Part shown: positions 1 to 7,268 of the stretch, one piece after another
Layout of the letters: every line of letters begins with the position of its first letter
How positions within the stretch are numbered: position 1 is the first letter of the stretch
DNA from: Mycobacterium sp. HUMS_12744610
GTDB lineage: Bacteria > Actinomycetota > Actinomycetes > Mycobacteriales > Mycobacteriaceae
Assembly: GCF_041206865.1 (NCBI RefSeq)
Contig: NZ_JBGEDP010000001.1
Location: 3,348,001 to 3,412,000 of the forward strand
Length of the DNA: 64,000 nt
Reading direction: 5' to 3'
Notes under the pieces: model-generated
Database searches by the model: none
What the model was told of the DNA's origin: nothing
Seen by the model: the letters and a program-made list of their open reading frames with translations, nothing else
Program-made: the position numbers and the translations under genes

Positions 1-707
1 GTCTTGAAATTAGCCTCCGAGTAGGGATTGTCGTTGGACACGTGCGGGCGGCTGTGGCTGCGGTCCACCCCCAGGTCGATCAGCAACTGGGCGACCGGCT
101 TGGAGGTCATCGAGGTGCCGCGATCAGCGTGCAAGGCCAACTGGCCGCGGGCGATGCCGTGACGGGCCATGGTGTCGGCGATAAATGCTTTGGCCAACTC
201 ACCGTCCTCAACTTCTGCGATGATCCAGCCGACGACGTAGCGCGAGAAGATGTCGATAATCACATAGAGTTGATAGAAGATACCCCGTTGTGGCCCTTGC
301 AATTTCGTTATATCCCAGGACCAGACCCGGTTTGGTGCGTTAGCGATCAGCTCGGGTTTCTTGCGCGCCGGATGGGTGCGCTGGCGACGCCGCTCGCGGT
401 TCTCCCCGGCAATGGCCAGTAGCCGGTACATGGTGCGAATCGAGCACAGGTAGACACCATCATCAAGCAGTCGCGCCCACACCTGCGCCGGCGCCAGATC
501 GCAGTACTGCTCTGAGCGCAGCACCGTCAGAATCTGCTGGCGTTCGGCCTCGGTGAGCTTATTCAGTGGCTCGGGCCGCACCCGCCGTGCCGGCCGTGGT
601 GGTGGGTTGCGGTGGCGGTGGAGCGTGGCCCGCGATGCACCCAGCAATTCGCACGCCCGTTTGGTGCTGGTTGCGGCCTCCAGGTCGGGCAGGTGCTCGC
701 CGATCAC
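1..707 (-). CDS. IS3-family transposase OrfB (3' end beyond left edge)
   Basis: Catalytic subunit of an IS3-family element, reading leftward and leaving the window before its stop. Translation of the minus strand from GTG at 707 gives an HTH-like start, then the integrase core with WDIT, HADRG and SEA motifs; 35 residues separate the second Asp from the Glu, the classic DD(35)E spacing. The start GTG overlaps the OrfA stop (GTGA), so OrfB is either coupled to OrfA or made as an OrfAB fusion by -1 frameshifting, as is known for the family. No internal stop was found in the visible 235 codons. The element's left terminus lies outside the window. Confident on family, not on a named IS. Confidence 0.9.
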   Translation of the reverse strand, partial: MIGEHLPDLEAATSTKRACELLGASRATLHRHRNPPPRPARRVRPEPLNKLTEAERQQILTVLRSEQYCDLAPAQVWARLLDDGVYLCSIRTMYRLLAIAGENRERRRQRTHPARKKPELIANAPNRVWSWDITKLQGPQRGIFYQLYVIIDIFSRYVVGWIIAEVEDGELAKAFIADTMARHGIARGQLALHADRGTSMTSKPVAQLLIDLGVDRSHSRPHVSNDNPYSEANFK

Positions 708-1132
708 GGCTTGGACTTCGGCTCGAAATCCGCGCTCTCGGAGAGCATCTCCAAGAGCGCGTGCGCTTTTCCCGTGATCTCCAGCGCTAGCTTGGTCCGA
801 TCCAGCTCAGCCTGCAGTTGCGTGGTGCGCCGCCGCAGCTTGTCCAACTCGACCTGCTCAGCGCTGCGCTTCGGCTTGCCCTTCGCCGACAAACCCTCCC
901 GAGCACCGGCATCACGGGCCTTTCGCCATTCGGCGATATGCGAGCTGTACAGGCCTTCACGGCGCAGCAACGCACCACGCTCCGACGAGCCCACCGACAG
1001 CGCGTCGTACTCGTCGAGGATGCGGGCCTTGTACTCGGCGGTGAACGTGCGCCGCCGCGCCCGAGCACCTGGATCGGGCACGTTGTCCACTTGGTCATTA
1101 TCACTGCACCCGTCCAGGGATGCGATCGTCAT
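704..1132 (-). CDS. IS3-family transposase OrfA
   Basis: DNA-binding subunit of the IS3-family element, 142 aa from ATG at 1132. It shows the RRRTFTAEYK motif and helix-turn-helix typical of IS3 OrfA proteins, followed by a Lys/Arg-rich coiled-coil (about residues 85-130) that normally mediates multimerisation. A longer frame extends upstream to 1681 but that part is antisense to the neighbouring ISL3 transposase, so the ATG at 1132 is preferred. The gene overlaps OrfB by 4 nt. Its upstream region is interrupted 14 bp away by the ISL3 element, which probably removed it from its own promoter. Confidence 0.88.
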   Translation of the reverse strand: MTIASLDGCSDNDQVDNVPDPGARARRRTFTAEYKARILDEYDALSVGSSERGALLRREGLYSSHIAEWRKARDAGAREGLSAKGKPKRSAEQVELDKLRRRTTQLQAELDRTKLALEITGKAHALLEMLSESADFEPKSKP

Positions 1133-1759
1133 AGTCACGGAAAATGGGGCGCTTCCGGGTTTTCTGTGGGTCTGGTCTGGGCGTGATGGGCGCAGGGCGG
1201 CAGGATGTGCTGTGTGCGCGACACCGAGTTGTACCGCCATCTGCTGGGACTGGTAGCGCCGTGGGAGGTGCAACGGGTGGAGCTGTCGGCTCAGGAAGGT
1301 CGGGTGGACGTCTGGGTCGTGCATCCGGGCCGGACCCGGTTCGCCTGCCCGGACTGCGAGCGCGAGCTGTCGGTGTATGACCATGGCGAGGAACGGGCGT
1401 GGCGGCATCTGGACTCGTGTGCGTTTCTGACGTTCCTGCATGCCAGCCCGCCGCGGGTGGCCTGTCCCGAGCACGGGGTGCATCAGGTGCGGCTGCCGTG
1501 GGCCGAGCCGCATTCGCGGTTCACCATGTTGTTTGAGCGGCTGGCCATCGACGTGCTCGCCGCGTGCGACGTGGCGGCCGCGGCCGGGCTGCTGCGGGTC
1601 AGCTGGGACGAGGCGTGGCACCTGATGGACCGTGCGGTGGCCCGCGGCCTGGCCGCCAAACCGCTGGTGGCGCCGGCCCACGTCGGGGTCGATGAGAAGG
1701 CGGCCGGGAAGGGACAGGACTACATCACCGTGGTCAGTGACCTGGACGCGGGCACGGTG

Positions 1760-3177
1760 GAGCCTGTCACGATTTCTGTGTAAGTCAGAGGTGATTTGAC
1801 TACGAGTTGTATTCTAGCACAATGGGATTCGCCCAGGGAATAGTCTGGCGAGTGTGTTGAGCGCCACAGTCCAGTTGTGCGTTCCAGTACCCGAATAGCC
1901 TCCTCTCTCGCTGGAGATGTTGCGCAGCCCGAGGTACAGCAACTTCATCGCGGCGTCCTTGTCCGTGAAATGACCACGGTTCTTGGTGATCTTGCGCAAC
2001 TGGAAGTTGATCGACTCGATCGCATTGGTGGTGTAGACGATCTTGCGCAACTCCACCGGATAGTCCAGGAACGGAACGAATTCCCCCCAGGCGTTGTGCC
2101 ACACGTCAATTGCACCCGGATATTGGGCGCCGAATTGCTGGTCGAACTCCTTGAGTGCGAGTTCGGCTCCATCGACGGTCGGCGCACTGTAGATCGCCCG
2201 CATCGCGGTGGCGACCTTCTTGCGGTCCTTATAAGACACGAAGCGCATCGCATTCCTAATGACGTGCACGACGCAGGTCTGCACCACGGTATCGGGATAG
2301 ATCGAGCGGATCGCATCAGGCAGACCGGTCAGCCCGTCGCAGCAGGCGATGAGGATGTCGCGCACCCCGCGGTTGCGCAGGTCGATGACGACCTTCTGCC
2401 AGAACTTCGCCCCCTCGGAGTCCTGGATCCAGCAGCCCAAGGCGTGTTTGCGGCCCTCCAGATCCACGCCAATGGCCAAATAGGCGACCTTGGTGGTGAT
2501 GACCCCGTTGTCGCCGATCCGCAGCCGCAGCCCATCGATGTAGAGGATCGGGTAGACCTCATCGAGCGGGCGGGCCTGCCAGGCCTTGATCTCATCGACC
2601 ACCACCTCGGTGATATTGGAGATCAACTCCCGCGACACCGACGCCCCATAGACCTCCTGCAGGTGGGCTTCGATATCGCGGGTGGTCATTCCCCGTGAAT
2701 ACAGCGACAACACCACCGAATTGATGTTGTTGAGCCGGCGGGTCTTCTTCGGCACAATCGCCGGCTCAAACGAGCCGTTGCGATCACGCGGCGCATCGAT
2801 CTGCACCGGGCCGTTGACGGTGGTCACCGTTTTCGGCGTGGTGCCGTTGCGCGAATTTCCCGATCCGCGTCCGGCCGGATCGCCGGCCTCATAGCCCAGA
2901 TGGTGGGTTAGCTCCGCATTCAGCGCCCGCTCCAGCACGGCCTTAGTCAGCTGGTTCAGCAAACCGTCCGCGCCGTCGATCGGGGTCCCGGTCTTCACCG
3001 CATCCTTAATCAACGAGTCCAGCGTCTCTTCGGTGAACATCTCGGCCAGCCGCCGCGCCGCGGTCGTCTCCTCAGCCGGCATCTGCATGGTCTTGGTCAC
3101 AAAACACTCCTTCTGTCCGCCCAACGGCGGTCCGATGATGGACCACCCCGGACTTACACAGATGGAATGACACGCCC
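1760..3177. mobile_element. IS256-family element, copy 1 (1418 bp)
   Basis: Imperfect terminal inverted repeats start GAGCCTGTCA on the left and GGGCGTGTCA from the right, and both end in CTGTGTAAGTC. A 9-bp target duplication GGCACGGTG lies at 1751-1759 and 3178-3186, within the 8-9 bp expected for IS256. The element holds one transposase gene on the minus strand. Copy 2 at 5146-6563 is the same length; the only difference I noticed by eye is a G/A change (about 2888 versus 6274), so one copy is a recent product of the other or both come from one active parent. Confidence 0.95.
1814..3100 (-). CDS. IS256-family transposase (copy 1)
   Basis: Mutator/IS256-type DDE transposase, 428 aa. The GTG at 3100 is chosen because an AAGGAG Shine-Dalgarno sits 7-8 nt upstream; the frame is open to 3124. 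Catalytic motifs: first Asp in YIDGLR, second Asp in CCDGLTGL, the CVVH..RN signature, and Glu in TTNAIESIN. The N-terminal third contains the usual helical DNA-binding region. Nothing in the frame looks damaged, so this is a candidate active transposase. It is transcribed opposite to the ISL3 gene it interrupts. Confidence 0.95.
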   Translation of the reverse strand: MTKTMQMPAEETTAARRLAEMFTEETLDSLIKDAVKTGTPIDGADGLLNQLTKAVLERALNAELTHHLGYEAGDPAGRGSGNSRNGTTPKTVTTVNGPVQIDAPRDRNGSFEPAIVPKKTRRLNNINSVVLSLYSRGMTTRDIEAHLQEVYGASVSRELISNITEVVVDEIKAWQARPLDEVYPILYIDGLRLRIGDNGVITTKVAYLAIGVDLEGRKHALGCWIQDSEGAKFWQKVVIDLRNRGVRDILIACCDGLTGLPDAIRSIYPDTVVQTCVVHVIRNAMRFVSYKDRKKVATAMRAIYSAPTVDGAELALKEFDQQFGAQYPGAIDVWHNAWGEFVPFLDYPVELRKIVYTTNAIESINFQLRKITKNRGHFTDKDAAMKLLYLGLRNISSERGGYSGTGTHNWTVALNTLARLFPGRIPLC

Positions 3178-5145
3178 GGCACGGTGGACTACATCGCCGA
3201 CGAACGCCGCCAGGCCAGCCTGGACGGCTACTTCGACCGGTTCACCCCCGAGCAGCTGGCCGGGATCGAGGCGGTGGCAATGGACATGTGGGAGCCGTTC
3301 GCCGCCTCGGTGCGCGCGCACCTGAGCGACGCCGAGAACAAGATCGTCTTCGACCGCTACCACCTGATGGGCTACCTGACCAAGGCCGTGGACACCGTGC
3401 GCAAGGCCGAGAACCGGGCGCTGGCCGCGGCCGGCGATAAGAGCCTGGCCGGCAGCAAGTACCTGTGGCTGTATTCGGCGGAGAACCTGCCCGACCGTCA
3501 CCAAGACCGCTTCGCCACGCTGCGCTCCGGTGACCTGAAAACCGCTCGGGCATGGGCGATCAAGGAGAGCCTGCGGCACTTCTGGTCCTACCAGCGTCGC
3601 GGCTGGGCAGCCAAACACTTTAAGCGCTGGTACTTCTGGGCCACCCACTGCCGTCTCAAGCCGATCATCGACGCGGCCAAGACGTTGAAGCGCCACGAGG
3701 CGGGGCTGTTGTCCTACTTCGCCCACCGCATCACCAACGCCGGTGCCGAGGGCCTGAACTCACGCATCCAGGCCATCCGGGTTTCGGCCCGCGGCTACCG
3801 CAACCGCGAGCACTTCAAGACCGCGATCTACTTCCACCTCGGCGGGCTCCAGCTCTATCCGGCCATCCCATGACCCACGGAGTTCCCAGAAGAGCCCCAA
3901 AATGGTGATCCTGTCTCGCCCTGTAGCGATGATTGGCTACTGCTGCTGTCTCACTTAACCCTGTCACACAGGGGACGGGTGCCTCACCCAAGGTTGACAG
4001 AGAGGGCAGGCTGGGCTACCTCAATGAGATTCAAAGCCATCTCGACCTTACGAAGGAAGTGTCGACTCCTTCTCGCGTGGTGTTAGCGGGGATCTCCTGA
4101 CAGTTCCGTGGGTGGGGTTTCATGCTGTGCGGCCGGGTAGTGCGGGGCAGAGGCCGCCGCGGGTGAGCATGGCCATGCCGATCAGCGCATCTGGACTATG
4201 AAACCCGTATGCCCGCTTGGTCAACGCCCGTAGATGGGTGTTCGTGGACTCCGAGCGGGCATTGGACAGTTGGTGGTCGAGGGTGTTGCCGATCAACTCC
4301 TTGTGACGGCGGACGGTTCGGGCCACAGCGACGAATTCCGGGATGTGTGAGTGCGAGGCCCAGGACAGCCATCCGGCCAGCAGTTGGCGGCCGTCGCGGC
4401 CCTTGACCTGAAACACTTCGCGGAGTTGCTCTTTGAGCAGATAAGCCCGATACAGCGTGGCGTTGGTAGTCGTGATCGCCGCGAGGCTGGTGCGTTGCTC
4501 GCCGGTCAGGTCGGCCGGGTTTTTGCGGACCGCCCACATGGCGTGGCGATCCCGCACGCCGGCACGGGTCATGGTGCGCACCCGCACCTTGTCGAGAGCC
4601 CTCATCGCCCAGGCCACGATGTGGAAGGGATCCAGGCAGATCACCGCCTGAGGGGCCCGCTCGCGCAGCACGGTGTGGATCCATTCCGCGCCATCGCAGC
4701 TGACGTGGGTCAATGCCGCGGCGCGGGCATCACCGAGCTGGTCGAAGAAACGGCTCAGGGTGTCTTGGTTGCGGCCGGGTGCGGCCCACACCAGCCGGCC
4801 TGTGGTGTGGTCGATCACGCAGGTCAAATAGCGGTGGCCGTTGCGGTAGGAGATCTCGTCGATGCCGATGCGGGTCAGGCCGGCGAGCAGGTCGTTGGTG
4901 TCGCGGCCATCGGCGATGACCCGGGCCACGATCGCCGCGACGGTGCGCCAGGCGACCCGCAAAAACACCGCAACCACGCTGATCGCGGCGTGTGCGGCCC
5001 ACCATGCGCAGGTGTCCTCAAAGGCCCAGGTGTGTTTGGCTCCGGGACGCGCCCACGGCACGTGTGCCACCCCCACTCCGTGCTCACCGCAGGTCACCCG
5101 GGGTACCGGTGCCTGCAGGTAGGCCTTGGTGGCGCCCACGTCGAG

Positions 5146-6563
5146 GAGCCTGTCACGATTTCTGTGTAAGTCAGAGGTGATTTGACTACGAGTTGTATTC
5201 TAGCACAATGGGATTCGCCCAGGGAATAGTCTGGCGAGTGTGTTGAGCGCCACAGTCCAGTTGTGCGTTCCAGTACCCGAATAGCCTCCTCTCTCGCTGG
5301 AGATGTTGCGCAGCCCGAGGTACAGCAACTTCATCGCGGCGTCCTTGTCCGTGAAATGACCACGGTTCTTGGTGATCTTGCGCAACTGGAAGTTGATCGA
5401 CTCGATCGCATTGGTGGTGTAGACGATCTTGCGCAACTCCACCGGATAGTCCAGGAACGGAACGAATTCCCCCCAGGCGTTGTGCCACACGTCAATTGCA
5501 CCCGGATATTGGGCGCCGAATTGCTGGTCGAACTCCTTGAGTGCGAGTTCGGCTCCATCGACGGTCGGCGCACTGTAGATCGCCCGCATCGCGGTGGCGA
5601 CCTTCTTGCGGTCCTTATAAGACACGAAGCGCATCGCATTCCTAATGACGTGCACGACGCAGGTCTGCACCACGGTATCGGGATAGATCGAGCGGATCGC
5701 ATCAGGCAGACCGGTCAGCCCGTCGCAGCAGGCGATGAGGATGTCGCGCACCCCGCGGTTGCGCAGGTCGATGACGACCTTCTGCCAGAACTTCGCCCCC
5801 TCGGAGTCCTGGATCCAGCAGCCCAAGGCGTGTTTGCGGCCCTCCAGATCCACGCCAATGGCCAAATAGGCGACCTTGGTGGTGATGACCCCGTTGTCGC
5901 CGATCCGCAGCCGCAGCCCATCGATGTAGAGGATCGGGTAGACCTCATCGAGCGGGCGGGCCTGCCAGGCCTTGATCTCATCGACCACCACCTCGGTGAT
6001 ATTGGAGATCAACTCCCGCGACACCGACGCCCCATAGACCTCCTGCAGGTGGGCTTCGATATCGCGGGTGGTCATTCCCCGTGAATACAGCGACAACACC
6101 ACCGAATTGATGTTGTTGAGCCGGCGGGTCTTCTTCGGCACAATCGCCGGCTCAAACGAGCCGTTGCGATCACGCGGCGCATCGATCTGCACCGGGCCGT
6201 TGACGGTGGTCACCGTTTTCGGCGTGGTGCCGTTGCGCGAATTTCCCGATCCGCGTCCGGCCGGATCGCCGGCCTCATAACCCAGATGGTGGGTTAGCTC
6301 CGCATTCAGCGCCCGCTCCAGCACGGCCTTAGTCAGCTGGTTCAGCAAACCGTCCGCGCCGTCGATCGGGGTCCCGGTCTTCACCGCATCCTTAATCAAC
6401 GAGTCCAGCGTCTCTTCGGTGAACATCTCGGCCAGCCGCCGCGCCGCGGTCGTCTCCTCAGCCGGCATCTGCATGGTCTTGGTCACAAAACACTCCTTCT
6501 GTCCGCCCAACGGCGGTCCGATGATGGACCACCCCGGACTTACACAGATGGAATGACACGCCC
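5146..6563. mobile_element. IS256-family element, copy 2 (1418 bp)
   Basis: Same ends as copy 1. Target duplication ACGTCGAG (8 bp) at 5138-5145 and 6564-6571; a ninth base is ambiguous because the element ends in C. It is in the same orientation as copy 1, 3386 bp away, so the two copies form a direct repeat that could recombine and delete the DNA between them. Confidence 0.95.
5200..6486 (-). CDS. IS256-family transposase (copy 2)
   Basis: 428 aa, same predicted protein as copy 1 as far as can be read, with the YIDGLR, CCDGLTGL and TTNAIESIN catalytic motifs. The start GTG at 6486 has the same AAGGAG ribosome site. A longer frame reaches 6606 but this crosses the element's end into the ISL3 gene and is not the native start. 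It reads in the same direction as the ISL3 transposase it interrupts. Confidence 0.95.
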   Translation of the reverse strand: MTKTMQMPAEETTAARRLAEMFTEETLDSLIKDAVKTGTPIDGADGLLNQLTKAVLERALNAELTHHLGYEAGDPAGRGSGNSRNGTTPKTVTTVNGPVQIDAPRDRNGSFEPAIVPKKTRRLNNINSVVLSLYSRGMTTRDIEAHLQEVYGASVSRELISNITEVVVDEIKAWQARPLDEVYPILYIDGLRLRIGDNGVITTKVAYLAIGVDLEGRKHALGCWIQDSEGAKFWQKVVIDLRNRGVRDILIACCDGLTGLPDAIRSIYPDTVVQTCVVHVIRNAMRFVSYKDRKKVATAMRAIYSAPTVDGAELALKEFDQQFGAQYPGAIDVWHNAWGEFVPFLDYPVELRKIVYTTNAIESINFQLRKITKNRGHFTDKDAAMKLLYLGLRNISSERGGYSGTGTHNWTVALNTLARLFPGRIPLC

Positions 6564-7268
6564 ACGTCGAGGGTCCGCCAGCGGCGCACATCGTCGCCGC
6601 CGTCATAACCCGGGCAGTGTTTGCGGCATCGTGAACAACGACTGGCCTGCGATGCCTTGGGACGCACCGAAAACACCAGCACCTCGCTGGTCACCGGCGT
6701 CTTACCACGGGAGGTCTCCGTCTGGATCGTCACGTCCTCGATGAGCGTGTCCTGGCCCTCGAGAGCCGCTACGAATACCCTGGATTTGCGCAACGCCGTC
6801 CACCCTCCTTCGTCTTGAACCTTCCAACAGTCCAAAACGTAAGCAGGACACGGCGTTGCGCCCCAAATCCCCTGGTCACGGACCCACGACAACGTCACAA
6901 GAGCCGTTAGCGGGCCGGACAGGAAACGGGAAAACCGTTCTTGCATCGGACTATTGCCATATTGAAGCCATCTCGTACGCGTTCATATGTTGGGTCGACT
7001 GTCGCGACGTTGACTTCATCGAACCGCAGATCCGCAATCTGACTGAGCAGTTGAACGAGACCGTCCCAGGTGGTACGACAATCGGGCCGCGGACCACGGT
7101 GAGCACTGTCACTGCGGGAACATCGAATACCCATGCCGCCCAGTAATTTCGGCCCTCCCCCAGCCGCCCGACGAGCGCGTCCAGCGACCGTTGAACCACG
7201 TCGGTCGATCGGGTGAGCGCGGGTTACACCCGGCGTTGGTTGCGGCTCAACAGACCCATGTGGCTGAT

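Larger units (their letters stand above)
1205..3873 (+). pseudogene. ISL3-family transposase no. 1, split by IS256
   Basis: The N-terminal part is 1205-1759 (185 codons) and the C-terminal part is 3187-3873 (228 codons); joined at the 9-bp duplication GGCACGGTG they give an intact frame of about 413 aa, normal for the family. The N-part has a CPDCE zinc-ribbon-like motif and the first catalytic Asp in GVDEKA; the C-part has the second Asp (VAMDMW) and the Glu in EGLNSRI. The gene is inactive while the insertion remains, but only the insertion seems to disable it, so the interruption is recent. The left fragment runs a few codons into IS256 and stops at 1781-1783. Confidence 0.9.
1148..3898. 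mobile_element. ISL3-family element no. 1, carrying a nested IS256 copy
   Basis: The ends are imperfect inverted repeats: GGGGCGCTTCCGGG near 1146 and, reading in from the right end near 3898, GGGGCTCTTCTGGG; both continue to a shared GTGGGTC. A 7-bp direct repeat AAAATGG flanks it (1141-1147 and 3899-3905); ISL3 elements usually make 8 bp, so the exact ends are uncertain by one or two bases. It sits 14 bp upstream of IS3 orfA, so it most likely inserted within or against the IS3 element's leader. The transposase gene inside is split by IS256 copy 1. Confidence 0.8.
4120..6793 (-). pseudogene. ISL3-family transposase no. 2, split by IS256
   Basis: The N-terminal part is 6793-6564 and the C-terminal part runs from 5137 to 4120; together they make 415 aa in one frame. 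The start is TTG at 6793, chosen because AAGGAGGG lies about 8 nt upstream. The N-part carries a CSRCRKHC zinc-binding motif and ends at LDVG. The C-part shows GIDEISY (first Asp), CLDPFHIVAW (second Asp) and SESTNTHLR (Glu). Codon structure is intact either side of the insertion, so inactivation is recent and due to IS256 alone. Confidence 0.9.
4090..6905. mobile_element. ISL3-family element no. 2, carrying IS256 copy 2
   Basis: A perfect 8-bp direct repeat GTTAGCGG (4082-4089 and 6906-6913) flanks the element, the size expected for ISL3. The terminal 24 bp match in inverted orientation at 17 positions, beginning GGATCTCCTGAC on the left and GGCTCTTGTGAC from the right, both ending GTGGGT. 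Its transposase differs strongly from that of element no. 1, so these are two separate ISL3 types. It interrupts the STAND ATPase gene and is itself interrupted by IS256 copy 2. Confidence 0.92.
3933..7146 (+). pseudogene. STAND/NB-ARC P-loop ATPase remnant, split by ISL3 no. 2
   Basis: Two pieces of one reading frame flank the second ISL3 element: 3933-4089 and 6914-7146. Removing the element and one copy of its duplication GTTAGCGG gives 130 codons with no internal stop. The join falls immediately before a Walker A motif, GRTGNGKT, preceded by a beta strand (RVVLA) and a REGRLGYL segment, and followed by YAFICWVDC, the pattern of the NB-ARC/AfsR-type STAND ATPases. Only this N-terminal half of the nucleotide-binding domain survives: the left side runs into the IS3/ISL3 debris and the right side loses similarity around 7060 before stopping at 7144-7146. 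The effector and sensor domains are gone, so the original role (regulator or conflict protein) is unknown. The 3933 start is only the limit of the open frame. Confidence 0.65.

Noticed and set aside
1877..2698. 273-codon plus-strand frame (also at 5263-6084)
   Set aside because: Antisense to the IS256 transposase; present in both copies only because the element is duplicated.
6951..7199. 82-codon minus-strand frame with WAAWVFDVPAV
   Set aside because: Half of it is antisense to the STAND remnant; the rest has no recognisable family and no ribosome site, so it is not called as a gene.
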